64,000 nt of DNA from Sinorhizobium shofinae (GTDB lineage Bacteria > Pseudomonadota > Alphaproteobacteria > Rhizobiales > Rhizobiaceae). Location of the stretch: assembly GCA_001704765.1 (NCBI GenBank), contig MBFK01000061.1, positions 1-64,000 of the forward strand, read 5' to 3'. Made by a program: the position numbers and the translations under genes. Of this stretch, positions 31,349 through 40,540 are shown one piece after another. The notes beneath the pieces were generated by a model. The model was not told the origin of the DNA. It searched no databases and saw only the letters and a list, made by a program, of their open reading frames with translations. The first letter of the stretch is position 1, and each line of letters starts with the position of its first letter.

Positions 31349-32523
31349 TTGGGTACCCAGCGGCTGAAGAGGGAAGTGGAAAGCGCCCGCCCCGGCGCCT
31401 TGCCGTCGAGACCGCCCTCGCGGATGATGAGTTCGCCCGATTCCACCCGGCCGCCGCGCCCGCGCATCGTCTCGCGCATGAGCTCGTGGATCGAATAGAA
31501 GCTTGCGCGGATGGAATAGGCGGTCAGCACCAGGCCGCGGGCATCGTGCGACAGGATTTCGCGGCAAACGTCGAGCATCGCCGCCAGGTGATCGAAAAGC
31601 TGCCAGACCTCGCCGTTCGGCCCTCGGCCGAACTTGGGCGGGTCGGTCAAAATGATATCGTAGCGGCTGCCGCGTCGCTCCTCGCGCTGGATGAATTTCA
31701 TGGCATCGTCGCAGATCCAGCGGATCGGCAGTTTCTCGGCGCGCGCCATGGCCTGGTTCTCGCGCGCCCAGCCGATCGCCCTCTTCGAGGCATCAACATG
31801 AGTCACCTCCGCGCCCGCCTTTGCGGCGATCAGCGAGGCGACGCCGGTATAGCCGAAAAGGTTGAGCACCTTCAGCGGCCGGCCGGCCGATCCCACCTGG
31901 TCTTTCATCCACGACCAGTGGGCAAGCTGTTCCGGGAAAACGCCGACATGGCGGAAAGACGTAAAGCGGCCGAGAAAATCCGTCTCGAGAAGCTGCATCG
32001 GCCAGGTTTCCCCGAGCGCCTCGCGCGGGAAGCGCCAGCGCCCCATGCCGTCCTCGTCGGTGTCGCCGGTGAAGATCGCATCCGCCTTTTCCCAGACGGC
32101 GGCCGGCAATGCCTTCGGCCACAGCGCCTGAGCCTCGGGCCGGACGATGCGATAAGGGCCGTACTGCTCCAGCTTCTCGCCGTCGCCGCTGTCGATCAGG
32201 TGGTATCCGGCGGTCGGTGCCGTTTCGAGGATGAGCGGCACCGTCTCGGCCGGCTTCTCGCCGGCCCGCGGCTCTAAGCGACGCGCCGGAGCGCTCTCCT
32301 GGCCAGCCGGCCGCTGCATTTTCTGCGGCGTCGTCTTGGGCGGCGGCAGCCCGCCGGCCTTGCCCTTCGGAGGGCCGCTCTTTGTCGGTAAGTGCGTTTG
32401 CTCGTGACGACCGCCACGCGCCTCCGCGCCGCGTCCCTTTGCCGCCGTGACCGAGGCGTTCTTCGATCGCCGATCTTTTTCCTTCACGCGCTGACCCTTG
32501 GATTTTCGCTCGACCACCGGCAC
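31345..32523 (-). CDS. Class I SAM-dependent methyltransferase, RlmI/RlmK-like
   Basis: 392 residues with the Methyltrans_SAM core: KVLNLFGYTGVASLIAAKAG for SAM binding, VTHVDASKRAIGWARENQ, and the catalytic ILTDPPKFGRG of the RlmI/RlmL 23S rRNA methyltransferase group. The first about 68 residues are Lys/Arg/Gly-rich and low-complexity, perhaps an RNA-binding tail. The start is uncertain: GTG at 32523 is used here; an ATG at 32319 would remove the tail. It overlaps the downstream trmH-like gene by 4 bp, so both RNA methyltransferase-type genes may form one unit with lspA. Confidence 0.8.
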   Translation of the reverse strand: MPVVERKSKGQRVKEKDRRSKNASVTAAKGRGAEARGGRHEQTHLPTKSGPPKGKAGGLPPPKTTPQKMQRPAGQESAPARRLEPRAGEKPAETVPLILETAPTAGYHLIDSGDGEKLEQYGPYRIVRPEAQALWPKALPAAVWEKADAIFTGDTDEDGMGRWRFPREALGETWPMQLLETDFLGRFTSFRHVGVFPEQLAHWSWMKDQVGSAGRPLKVLNLFGYTGVASLIAAKAGAEVTHVDASKRAIGWARENQAMARAEKLPIRWICDDAMKFIQREERRGSRYDIILTDPPKFGRGPNGEVWQLFDHLAAMLDVCREILSHDARGLVLTAYSIRASFYSIHELMRETMRGRGGRVESGELIIREGGLDGKAPGRALSTSLFSRWVPK

Positions 32524-32679
32524 ATCCGCTCTCGCCCTGCGATCAGACGGAATGCCTCCCCGCGCGCCCAGGATGGATGCGCGGCATGCTCACCGCGTGC
32601 AATAGCATCGTGGATGCTCTTGGCAAAGCCGTTTCCGGTCTGCGAAGATCGGTGGCGTCACCAGACGGGAGGAAGCACT

Positions 32680-33138
32680 ATGGACATGACCGGAGAGGAG
32701 CGGATCGCGGCACGCCGCGAAGCGGTTTGGCAATGCTTGAACGACCCTGAGATCCTGAAACGATGCATTCCCGGCTGCCAGGCGATCGAAGCGGTCTCGC
32801 CGACCGAACTCACCGCCGTCGTGAAGGTCAAGATCGGCCCGGTTTCGGCGACCTTCAACGGCACTGTCACGCTCTCCAACCTGAACCCGCCCGAGAGTTA
32901 CAGGATATCGGGTGAAGGAAAGGGCGGCATCGCCGGATTCGCCAAGGGCGGGGCAGATGTCGCACTTGCCGAAGCAAGCGACGAAACGGTGCTCAGCTAC
33001 GACGTTAAGGCCGAAGTCGGCGGCAAGCTCGCTCAGCTTGGCTCTCGTCTGATCGATTCGACGGCCAAGAAGCTCGCGCAGCAGTTCTTCGCTAACTTAA
33101 ATCTCGCCGTCAGCGGCGACGCCGAAGCGGCGAGTTGA
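32680..33138 (+). CDS. CoxG-like SRPBCC family protein
   Basis: 152-residue protein of the carbon monoxide dehydrogenase subunit G (CoxG) group, with START/SRPBCC fold. Conserved stretches are REAVWQCLNDPEILKRCIPG and YDVKAEVGGKLAQLGSRLID. In CO oxidisers CoxG helps dock the enzyme at the membrane, but no cox genes lie here, so a different lipid- or membrane-related role is likely. The ATG at 32680 has GGAGGAAG four bases upstream. Single gene, convergent with lapA. Confidence 0.82.
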   Translation: MDMTGEERIAARREAVWQCLNDPEILKRCIPGCQAIEAVSPTELTAVVKVKIGPVSATFNGTVTLSNLNPPESYRISGEGKGGIAGFAKGGADVALAEASDETVLSYDVKAEVGGKLAQLGSRLIDSTAKKLAQQFFANLNLAVSGDAEAAS

Positions 33139-33144
33139 AAGAAG

Positions 33145-33182
33145 CCTGCGCCGGCGCCCGTCAGTTCTGCGGCGCCGGCAGG
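33145..33182. terminator. Putative hairpin between convergent coxG-like and lapA genes
   Basis: Stem CCTGC(gc)CGGCGCC / GGCGCCGGCAGG with a 2-nt bulge and 12-nt loop. It overlaps the last codons of lapA and has no T-run, so termination is inferred from its convergent position. Confidence 0.45.
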
Positions 33183-33502
33183 TTCGTCTGCGCCAGCCTT
33201 TCGGCCTCGCTGCGGTGCTTTTCCGCCTCGCGATGCCACTTCAGCGCCTCATGGGCCTCGTTGCGCGCGCGGCGACGGTATTTTCCCTGGCTGAGCCAGA
33301 CCGCGGCCGCTCCGAGCACTAGGCCGACGATGATCGCCAGAAACAGAAAGAGGAAAAAGGGCGCGGACACCGAAAGCACGCTGTCCGCCGTATCGAACGG
33401 ATTGAGCGCCAGCGTCACGGTCTGGCGGTTGGCGACGCTCAAGGCGATGAGGATCACCCCCAGCGGTACGAGCACGACGATGTTGACGATTTTCTTGAAC
33501 AT
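33161..33502 (-). CDS. LapA-domain (DUF1049) inner-membrane protein
   Basis: 113 residues with two hydrophobic segments (about 5-24 and 47-70) and a charged C-terminal coil (EALKWHREAEKHRSEAERLA). This is the layout of LapA/YciS proteins, which in E. coli work with LapB in controlling LpxC and LPS assembly. It follows ihfB by 117 bp, a conserved bacterial neighbour pair that supports the call. Confidence 0.82.
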   Translation of the reverse strand: MFKKIVNIVVLVPLGVILIALSVANRQTVTLALNPFDTADSVLSVSAPFFLFLFLAIIVGLVLGAAAVWLSQGKYRRRARNEAHEALKWHREAEKHRSEAERLAQTNLPAPQN

Positions 33503-33619
33503 GCACCGCTCCGGCTATGGCACCGGCTAGGAATGCTCTTCGGCAGGCACCAGATTGAAATGAGAGGGGCGCTCGCCGCTTTCGGAAAAACGGACCGCCC
33601 TGGCCGATGCGCCTCTCGT

Positions 33620-33922
33620 TCAGTCTTCTTCCTTGTCGTTCATGCCGGGATTGAGCCGCTCGCGCAGTTCCTTGCCCGTCTTGAAGAAAGGCACCCATTT
33701 TTCCTCGACGAAGACGGAATCGCCGGTGCGCGGGTTGCGGCCCGAGCGCGACGGCCTGTTCTTCACCGAGAAGGCACCGAAGCCGCGCAATTCGACCCGG
33801 TTCCCGGCCGCGAGTGCATCAGTGATCTCATCGAGAACCGCATTGACGATATTTTCGACATCACGGTGATAGAGGTGCGGATTGCGCGCGGCCACAATCT
33901 GCACCAGTTCTGACTTGATCAC
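33620..33922 (-). CDS. ihfB: Integration host factor subunit beta
   Basis: 100-residue nucleoid protein of the HU/IHF family. The DNA-bending arm carries [20 protein letters not shown], and the start [15 protein letters not shown] is typical of IhfB. It pairs with IhfA and assists sigma-54 promoters, which fits rpoN being in the same window. It lies downstream of sppA (121 bp) and upstream of lapA. Confidence 0.93.
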   Translation of the reverse strand: MIKSELVQIVAARNPHLYHRDVENIVNAVLDEITDALAAGNRVELRGFGAFSVKNRPSRSGRNPRTGDSVFVEEKWVPFFKTGKELRERLNPGMNDKEED

Positions 33923-34043
33923 TTTCGCCCCCTTGGTTTTTTTGCTTCTTCTGTCTGCTTTGTGACGCTGGGAAGGTCTCGCCCGACGCCCAGTCTTACG
34001 GTGAGGGCCTCATGGCGCCTCAGGGCAACTTGTCGCGCCTTCC

Positions 34044-35003
34044 TTATCGACCATCAACCTGCCAAACCGAAACAAGACCGTCAAGAAACAACTTGTCGCC
34101 GCCGATCTTTTCGAGTCCGTTCATCGCCGGAAAAGTGTCATATCCCAACAGCTTGAGCCAATTGGAGGCGACCGTCGAAAGCCCGAACGGAAAGGAGCCG
34201 CCCGGTGCTTCCCAATCCACCACGGGTAGATCCTTCGACACCTTGCGTTCGGCCAGAAAGGCCCTGATCTCGTCGTCTCCGCCAATCGTATCGATGAGTT
34301 TGCCCTTTAGGGCCTGCCGCCCGGTGAAGATGCGACCATCCGCCAGCGCCAGTGCCTCCGGCCGCGGCAGCTTGCGCCGTTCGGCCACCAGATCGACGAA
34401 CCAGCTGTAGCTGTCGTCGATCATCGTCTGGATCATCGCCCTCGCCTCCGGGCTCGGCGGGTGGAACGGAGAGGGCTCGGCCTTCAGCGGCCGCGACTTT
34501 ATCGACTCAAGCGACACGCCGAGCTTGTCCATCAGTAGCTTGACCTGCGGGTACTGGAAGATGACGCCGATCGAGCCGGTGATGGAGGTCTCGCCGGCGA
34601 CGATGCGATCGCCGGCGAGCGCGATCATGTAGCCGGCAGAGGCGGCGAGCGTCCTGACATCGGAAACGACCGGCTTCTTGGCTGCGACCTTACGGATCGC
34701 CTTGTAGATCACTTCGCCTCCATAGGTGGTGCCGCCTGGCGACGATATCGTCACGATCAGAGCCTTGGTGGAATTATTGTCGGCGATCCTCTCCAGCCTC
34801 TCGACCAGTTCCCGGTCATCCTGGATGACGCCCGACACAGTGACGCGTGCAACGTGCTCGCGGGCCCGTTCGCTGACTTCGGTCCAGCCGGAAAAGGCAA
34901 GCAGCGCGAGACCACCAAGGACAAGAATGGCGGCAGCTGCCCAGCGCCAGAAGCTCAGCTTCCTGCGCAGGCTGCGGCGATCGGCAATGGCGAGTTCGTC
35001 CAT
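34044..35003 (-). CDS. sppA: Signal peptide peptidase SppA (36K type)
   Basis: 319-residue S49 family peptidase with one N-terminal membrane anchor (WRWAAAAILVLGGLALLAF-like segment, about residues 17-36). The nucleophile Ser lies in LAASAGYMIALAGDRI, followed by ITGSIGVIFQYP; the conserved ISSPGGT motif is also present. It degrades cleaved signal peptides in the membrane. The ATG at 35003 (MDELAIADRR) is preferred; one two codons upstream is possible. It is the first gene before ihfB and is divergent from lptC, with about 260 bp between. Confidence 0.9.
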   Translation of the reverse strand: MDELAIADRRSLRRKLSFWRWAAAAILVLGGLALLAFSGWTEVSERAREHVARVTVSGVIQDDRELVERLERIADNNSTKALIVTISSPGGTTYGGEVIYKAIRKVAAKKPVVSDVRTLAASAGYMIALAGDRIVAGETSITGSIGVIFQYPQVKLLMDKLGVSLESIKSRPLKAEPSPFHPPSPEARAMIQTMIDDSYSWFVDLVAERRKLPRPEALALADGRIFTGRQALKGKLIDTIGGDDEIRAFLAERKVSKDLPVVDWEAPGGSFPFGLSTVASNWLKLLGYDTFPAMNGLEKIGGDKLFLDGLVSVWQVDGR

Positions 35004-35262
35004 GGGCATCTCCCAATTTTTAGCGCAGGTCCTGTCAGTTTCCTCAGGAACATGCTATCTGCGCGCGCAGTGGCAGGCTAGATAGGCGCGGCTGGCGGCC
35101 GAGGAAAGCCAAAACCCGCGTTTTTCGCAGCCCCTTCAAAGTTTTTGTCGCTCCATTGCCGGACGACAACAAAATAACCATATTCGCCGTGACTTACGCC
35201 ATTGTATGTAAATGCGGATCCCGCGGATATCGCAGGAACCCAACGGAACTGACGAGCCCTTG

Positions 35263-35931
35263 ATGCTGAACCAAGCGCGCTTTCCCGATATCCTTGCCGA
35301 TTCGGGCACGAGCTCAGCGGATGCCTATGCATCTGCGGCGCGGCACTCCGCGCGGGTGAGGCGCCTGAAAGTCGTCTTGCCACTCGCGGCCGGCGTAATC
35401 GCACTCATCTTTGCGGCCGTTTCCTTCGTGCGCGCTTTTCTGCCGGAAGACTTGCAGCTCGAAACCGCGACGATCGAAAACGGCAAGATCGTCATGCAGA
35501 ATCCGGCGATTTCCGGCCGTAACCGGCAGGATATCAGCTATTCCATGAAAGCCCAGCGTGCGCTGCAGGACATCGCCAATCCGGACATCATCACGCTCGA
35601 GCAGATCCACGCCGAAATGCCGGTCAACGAGACGCTGATCGCTACGGTGGGCGCGACAAGCGGTATTTACGATCGCGGCGCAAATACGCTTGATATGAAC
35701 GCCCCGTTCACTATTTCGATGAATAATGGCGTCAATGCCGATTTCCAGTCGGCTTATCTGGATATCGACGCCGGCGAGATGGAAACGAAACGTCCGATTG
35801 CCATCAGCATGAACGGCGGATCGATCATTGCGCAGTCGCTGCGAATGACAGATAAGGGACGTATTGTAACATTCGAGGGCATGGTAAGGGTCAATGTCGA
35901 ACCCAGCGCCATCCGCAAGAACGCCAAATAG
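35263..35931 (+). CDS. lptC: LPS export ABC transporter periplasmic protein LptC
   Basis: 222-residue bitopic protein. One membrane segment (VVLPLAAGVIALIFAAVSF, about residues 36-54) is followed by the periplasmic LptC domain, e.g. FLPEDLQLETATIENGKIVM and SGIYDRGANTLDMNAPFTI. It bridges the LptB2FG transporter to LptA. An in-frame ATG at 35212 would add 17 residues but has no ribosome site. First gene of lptC-lptA-lptB. Confidence 0.88.
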   Translation: MLNQARFPDILADSGTSSADAYASAARHSARVRRLKVVLPLAAGVIALIFAAVSFVRAFLPEDLQLETATIENGKIVMQNPAISGRNRQDISYSMKAQRALQDIANPDIITLEQIHAEMPVNETLIATVGATSGIYDRGANTLDMNAPFTISMNNGVNADFQSAYLDIDAGEMETKRPIAISMNGGSIIAQSLRMTDKGRIVTFEGMVRVNVEPSAIRKNAK

Positions 35932-35937
35932 GACCTG

Positions 35938-36507
35938 GTGCACCCCATGTCGGTCACTTCTACCGTTTCTTTTAAGATATCCGCCACCCTGGCTGCCGCC
36001 GGGATCGGCGCTTTGATGATTGCATCCGGTGCCCTGGCACAGGCCACATCCAGCCGCATGAAGGGCTTGCAGCTTTCCAACGACAAGCCGATCCAGATCG
36101 AGAGCGACAAGCTCGAGATCAAGGATCCCGAAAGCAAGGCGATCTTCACCGGCAATGTGAAGGTCGTGCAGGGCACGACGACGCTGCAGGCCGGCAGCAT
36201 GACCGTCTTCTACAAGACGGGCGGCGGCACGATCTCCAGCGGCAATGCGGATATCGACCGAATCGAGGTCAGCAATCGGGTTTTCCTGAATTCCGGCGTA
36301 CAGCAGGCAACCGCCGACACCGGCTCCTTCGACCTGACCCGTCAGACCTTGGTGCTCAAGGGCGACAAGGTCGTCCTGTCCGAAGGCAAGAACGTCTTCG
36401 TCGGCTGCCAGTTGAATGTGCAAATGGATACGGGCGAAGCCCAGCTCGAGGCCTGCGGCGGCCGCGTGCAGATTCAGCTCGATCCGCAGTCCCGCAAGCA
36501 GAATTGA
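35938..36507 (+). CDS. lptA: Periplasmic LPS transport protein LptA (OstA-like)
   Basis: 189 residues with a signal peptide (LAAAGIGALMIASGALAQA, cleavage expected near residue 35) and an OstA/LptA beta-jellyroll domain (IQIESDKLEIKDPESKAIFT to the C-terminus). It forms the bridge carrying LPS across the periplasm. GTG at 35938 has AGGA at good spacing; the ATG at 35947 is the alternative. The stop codon overlaps the lptB start by one base. Confidence 0.9.
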   Translation: MHPMSVTSTVSFKISATLAAAGIGALMIASGALAQATSSRMKGLQLSNDKPIQIESDKLEIKDPESKAIFTGNVKVVQGTTTLQAGSMTVFYKTGGGTISSGNADIDRIEVSNRVFLNSGVQQATADTGSFDLTRQTLVLKGDKVVLSEGKNVFVGCQLNVQMDTGEAQLEACGGRVQIQLDPQSRKQN

Positions 36508-37334
36508 TGCAAGATTCGGACGTGCAGATTCCCTTTCTTCCCAAACGCAAACGGGTCAAGACGCCGTCGGCGGCAGCCGTTGCTGCGCGAACGGTCGACA
36601 AGGCCCGCTATGACGGCACGCTGATCGCCCGCGGCCTCACGAAATCCTACCGCTCGCGGCGCGTCGTCAACGGCGTCTCGCTCGTCGTGCGGCGCGGCGA
36701 GGCGGTCGGCCTGCTCGGCCCGAATGGCGCCGGAAAGACGACGTGCTTCTATATGATCACCGGACTGGTTCCCGTCGACGAGGGATCGATCGAGATCAAC
36801 GGCAACGACGTCACCAGCATGCCCATGTACCGCCGGGCGCGCCTCGGCGTCGGTTACCTGCCGCAGGAAGCCTCGATCTTCCGTGGGCTGACGGTGGAGG
36901 AAAATATCCGCGCGGTGCTTGAGATCCACGACAAGAACGTCGATCGGCGCGAGAGCAAGCTGAACGACCTGCTTGGCGAATTTTCGATCACGCATCTGCG
37001 CAAATCGCCGGCCATCGCGCTTTCGGGCGGCGAACGCCGGCGCCTTGAAATCGCGCGTGCACTTGCAACCGACCCGACCTTCATGCTGCTCGACGAGCCC
37101 TTCGCGGGCGTCGATCCGATCTCGGTCGCCGACATCCAGGCGCTGGTCCGGCATCTGACCTCGCGCGGCATCGGCGTCCTCATTACCGATCACAACGTGC
37201 GCGAGACGCTCGGACTGATCGACCGCGCCTATATCATCCATGCCGGCGAAGTACTCACGCATGGCCGCGCCAACGACATCGTCACCAATCCGGATGTCCG
37301 CAGGCTCTATCTCGGAGATAATTTCAGCCTGTAA
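36507..37334 (+). CDS. lptB: LPS export ABC transporter ATPase LptB
   Basis: 275-residue ABC ATPase. Walker A GPNGAGKTTCFYM, the Q-loop in VGYLPQEASIFRGL, signature LSGGERRRLEIARA, Walker B FMLLDEPFAGVD and the switch His in LITDHNVRETLG are all intact. It powers LPS extraction from the inner membrane. An N-terminal extension of about 35 residues (basic, PFLPKRKRVKTP) precedes the domain and is seen in other rhizobia. ATG at 36507 overlaps the lptA TGA. rpoN follows 141 bp downstream, the classic lptB-rpoN linkage. Confidence 0.95.
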   Translation: MQDSDVQIPFLPKRKRVKTPSAAAVAARTVDKARYDGTLIARGLTKSYRSRRVVNGVSLVVRRGEAVGLLGPNGAGKTTCFYMITGLVPVDEGSIEINGNDVTSMPMYRRARLGVGYLPQEASIFRGLTVEENIRAVLEIHDKNVDRRESKLNDLLGEFSITHLRKSPAIALSGGERRRLEIARALATDPTFMLLDEPFAGVDPISVADIQALVRHLTSRGIGVLITDHNVRETLGLIDRAYIIHAGEVLTHGRANDIVTNPDVRRLYLGDNFSL

Positions 37335-37407
37335 CGATGCGTGCAGGCGAATTGGCCGACCCACAACGCCTCGGCGCTTGACCAAATCAAAGTAATAAGC
37401 AATTTTT

Positions 37408-37428
37408 GGGCCAATTAAGAAATGGCCC
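37408..37428. promoter_or_regulatory. Perfect inverted repeat upstream of rpoN
   Basis: GGGCCA, nine bases, TGGCCC, centred about 58 bp before the rpoN start in the lptB-rpoN gap. No T-run follows, so an operator or RNA hairpin is as likely as a terminator. Confidence 0.35.
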
Positions 37429-37475
37429 GTTCACGCAAGACAGGCCCGGAGATATGACGGGAGTTTCGCGTCAGC

Positions 37476-39038
37476 ATGGCTTTGTCCGCCAGCCTTCATT
37501 TGCGACAGTCACAGTCGCTGGTCATGACGCCACAACTGATGCAGTCGATCCAGCTGCTTCAGATGACGCATCTCGAACTCGGTCAGTTCATTGCCCAGGA
37601 AGTCGAAAAGAACCCGCTGCTTGAATTTCAATCAGCCGAGGAGATGGGCATCGGCTCGGATCGATCCGAACGCGACGAGGCAGGCCTGGCCGTGGAGGCG
37701 GGCGGCGGGACGGAGGAACCTGTCGGCCAGGGCGACCTCTATGACAGCGCCACTTCAAGCCCCGGCGAACGGCTCAGCGAAGAACTCGACGCCGACTTCG
37801 CCAATGTGTTCCAGGACGACACGGCCCCGCAGCGCGCCGATGCGCCGGAACTACTCGGCCAATGGAAATCGATGCCGGGCGCCGGCGGCAGCGACGATGG
37901 CGAGGGATATGACCTCGATGATTTCGTCGCCAGCCGGAAGACCCTGCGCGAGACCCTGTTCGAGCAGATCCCCTTTGCGCTTGGCACCCCCGGCGACCGG
38001 CTGATTGCCCAGCATCTCATCGATCAGCTCGACGAAGCGGGCTATCTGCATGCGGATATTGCGGAAACGGCGGCAAGGCTCGGCGCGGCCACGGAAGATG
38101 TAACGCGCGTCCTTCTCGTCCTGCAGCAGTTCGATCCGCCTGGCGTCTTCGCGCGCTCGCTCAGCGAATGCCTGGCCATTCAGTTGCGCTTGCGCAACCG
38201 CTTCGATCCGGCCATGGAAGCGCTTGTCGCCAATCTCGAGCTTTTGGCGCGCCGCGACTTCGCGAGCCTCAAGAAGATCTGCGGAGTGGACGAGGAGGAT
38301 CTCGTCGACATGCTTGCGGAAATTCGCAAGCTCGATCCGAAGCCGGGGACAAGCTTCGAGACCAGCGTCACCGAGGCGATCATACCCGATGTCGTCGTGC
38401 GTACGGCGCCCGATGGCGGCTGGCTGGTCGAGCTCAATCCCGACGCGCTGCCGCGGGTTCTCGTCAATCACGACTATTTTGCCGAGATCTCGCGATGCAG
38501 CCAGAAAAACAGCGCCGAGCAGGCCTTCCTCAGCGAATGCATGCAGAACGCCAACTGGCTGACGCGCAGTCTCGACCAGCGCGCCAGAACGATCATGAAG
38601 GTCGCGAGCGAGATCGTCAGGCAGCAGGATGCCTTCCTGGTCCACGGCGTTGACCACCTGCGGCCGCTGAACCTCAGGATCGTCGCCGACGCAATCAAGA
38701 TGCATGAATCGACGGTGAGCCGCGTTACCTCGAACAAGTACATGCTGACCCCGCGCGGCCTTTTCGAGCTGAAGTACTTCTTCACCGTCTCGATCGGCTC
38801 GGCCGAGAACGGAGATGCCCATTCGGCGGAATCCGTCCGGCACCGCATCCGCACGATGATTAGTCAGGAGAGCGCCGATGCCGTGCTATCCGACGACGAT
38901 ATCGTCGACATCCTCAAGCAAGCCGGCGTCGACATCGCGCGACGCACCGTCGCCAAATATCGCGAGGCGATGAACATCCCCTCCTCGGTCCAGCGGCGTC
39001 GCGAGAAGCGCGCCCTTGCCAAGGCAGCCGGCTTCTGA
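37476..39038 (+). CDS. rpoN: RNA polymerase sigma-54 factor
   Basis: 520-residue sigma-54. The Gln/Leu-rich activator-interacting region I (LRQSQSLVMTPQLMQSIQLL), the acidic region II (about residues 60-140), the core-binding domain, and the C-terminal RpoN box ARRTVAKYREAMNIPSS are all present. It directs activator-dependent genes such as nif, fix, dct and nitrogen-assimilation genes. The start MALSASLHLRQ at 37476 matches the family. It is followed by hpf and ptsN, the widespread rpoN cluster. Confidence 0.97.
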   Translation: MALSASLHLRQSQSLVMTPQLMQSIQLLQMTHLELGQFIAQEVEKNPLLEFQSAEEMGIGSDRSERDEAGLAVEAGGGTEEPVGQGDLYDSATSSPGERLSEELDADFANVFQDDTAPQRADAPELLGQWKSMPGAGGSDDGEGYDLDDFVASRKTLRETLFEQIPFALGTPGDRLIAQHLIDQLDEAGYLHADIAETAARLGAATEDVTRVLLVLQQFDPPGVFARSLSECLAIQLRLRNRFDPAMEALVANLELLARRDFASLKKICGVDEEDLVDMLAEIRKLDPKPGTSFETSVTEAIIPDVVVRTAPDGGWLVELNPDALPRVLVNHDYFAEISRCSQKNSAEQAFLSECMQNANWLTRSLDQRARTIMKVASEIVRQQDAFLVHGVDHLRPLNLRIVADAIKMHESTVSRVTSNKYMLTPRGLFELKYFFTVSIGSAENGDAHSAESVRHRIRTMISQESADAVLSDDDIVDILKQAGVDIARRTVAKYREAMNIPSSVQRRREKRALAKAAGF

Positions 39039-39061
39039 TTGCGGTTTTTTTGCGGCTGCAA

Positions 39062-39090
39062 TTGACTCCCTGACACGCAGGCGATATGAG
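39062..39090 (+). promoter_or_regulatory. Candidate sigma-70 promoter for hpf
   Basis: TTGACT, 17 bases, TATGAG, in the rpoN-hpf gap about 140 nt before the hpf start. It would allow hpf to be expressed apart from rpoN. Judged by eye only. Confidence 0.35.
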
Positions 39091-39229
39091 GCCGCCGCGA
39101 ATTGCCGAGGCCACCACTCCACTTCGGCGGCTCCAGGCGGGCCATCCGAACCCCTTGCTGAAATGCTTGGATGACGGAAGCGCTTGGAATAGACTGGATA
39201 CGCAAGTCACGAACGAGAGAGGAAACTCC

Positions 39230-39802
39230 ATGAGTGTGCGTGTATCCGGTAAACATATGGAAATCGGCGAATCGTTTCGCTCGCGCATAGGCGAGCAGGT
39301 CCGCGAGGCCGTAACCAAATATTTCGACGGAGGATATTCAAGCCAGGTCACTGTGGAAAAATCCGGCTCGCGCTTCAGCGCCGACTGCAAGCTTCATCTC
39401 GATACGGGCGTGGTTTTGCAGGCAAATGGTCAGGCGAATGAGCCACAGGCGGCCTTCGACGCAGCTTCGGAGCGCATCGAAAAGCGGCTCCGGCGCTACA
39501 AGCGTAAGCTCAAGGACCATCACAACGGCAATGGTCAGAATCCCGCCGAGGTGGCCTATTGGGTGATGGACGCGGTGCCTTCCGACAACGACGAGGTTCC
39601 TGACGACTACGCACCGACCATCGTCGCCGAAAGCACGAAGCAATTGAGGACGATGTCCGTCGCCAACGCCGTCATGGCGCTGGACATGACGGACGAACCG
39701 GTGCTGATGTTTCGCACCCCCGGCAAGGAAGATCTGAACATCGTCTATCGGCGCAATGATGGAAACATTGGCTGGATCGACGCTGCCAATATCAAGGGAT
39801 GA
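39230..39802 (+). CDS. hpf: Ribosome hibernation promoting factor, long form
   Basis: 190 residues: an N-terminal HPF/YfiA ribosome-binding domain (MSVRVSGKHMEIGESFRSRI to about 110) and a C-terminal dimerisation domain (about 130-190, DEPVLMFRTPGKEDLNIVYR). Long HPF alone forms 100S ribosome dimers in stationary phase. The ATG at 39230 has GAGAGAGGA upstream. It lies between rpoN and ptsN, as in most proteobacteria. Confidence 0.93.
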   Translation: MSVRVSGKHMEIGESFRSRIGEQVREAVTKYFDGGYSSQVTVEKSGSRFSADCKLHLDTGVVLQANGQANEPQAAFDAASERIEKRLRRYKRKLKDHHNGNGQNPAEVAYWVMDAVPSDNDEVPDDYAPTIVAESTKQLRTMSVANAVMALDMTDEPVLMFRTPGKEDLNIVYRRNDGNIGWIDAANIKG

Positions 39803-39977
39803 GTGGGATTGGGGAATGCCGGCGCGTTCGGCTTTCCCCGCCGCTCCGTTCGGCGGGCCGCCAGGAAAAGCTCGACTTTTCTGTGCACGGAACCCGCCAG
39901 GCTAAAGATGGTTAGAGCCATTGCGGCACAATTGTGATGAAGTTGTCAGGCTCTAACCGGCGAACGAGGATAAAAGA

Positions 39978-40442
39978 ATGGCATTGGCAGGCTTGCTGCA
40001 CCAAAATGCGATCATCCCGGCCATGAGGGCCAACTCGAAAAAACAACTCCTTCTGGAATTGGCGGCAAGAGCAGCGAAACTCACCGGTCTGCCGGAACGG
40101 GAGATTTTCGACGTCATCCTGCAACGCGAACGGCTCGGCTCGACCGGCGTCGGCAACGGCATCGCCATCCCGCACGGAAAGCTCAGCAATCTTTCTTCGC
40201 TCGTCGGCATTTTCGCACGGCTCGAGACACCGGTCGATTTCGAGGCACTCGACGACCAGCCGGTCGACCTCGTCTTCCTTCTGCTCGCGCCGGAAGGCGC
40301 TGGGGCCGATCATCTGAAAGCACTGTCGCGCATTGCGCGGGTGCTGCGCGACCATGACATGGTGACGCGAATCCGGGCGACCGATTCCGCAAGCGCCATC
40401 TATATGCTCCTCAACGAAGACACGACATCGCACGCCGCGTGA
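39978..40442 (+). CDS. ptsN: Nitrogen-PTS EIIA component
   Basis: 154-residue EIIA-Ntr. The phospho-accepting His is in GIAIPHGKL (about residue 66). It is the terminal phosphoacceptor of the regulatory PTS-Ntr chain and links nitrogen and carbon state to potassium transport and other targets. In alphaproteobacteria it works with PtsP and HPr; those genes are not in the window, but GlnD, the glutamine sensor feeding the same network, is. Last gene of the rpoN cluster. Confidence 0.94.
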   Translation: MALAGLLHQNAIIPAMRANSKKQLLLELAARAAKLTGLPEREIFDVILQRERLGSTGVGNGIAIPHGKLSNLSSLVGIFARLETPVDFEALDDQPVDLVFLLLAPEGAGADHLKALSRIARVLRDHDMVTRIRATDSASAIYMLLNEDTTSHAA

Positions 40443-40446
40443 GACG

Positions 40447-40540
40447 ACAGCGCCGTGCGTCCTATCAGACGCACAAAGGTCGCTGTAAAACTGTGTGCAT
40501 GTTTTTAAATCGGCTCCGATTTAAGGAAACATGCGGTAGC
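40447..40540 (+). repeat. Mosaic palindromic intergenic repeat, copy 3
   Basis: Directly after ptsN. Modules: ACAGCGCC, stem GTGCGTC/GACGCAC, GGTCGCTGTA, GCATG, stem TAAATCGG-CT-CCGATTTA, GGTAGC. Best preserved copy together with copy 1, though shortened in the middle. Confidence 0.85.
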
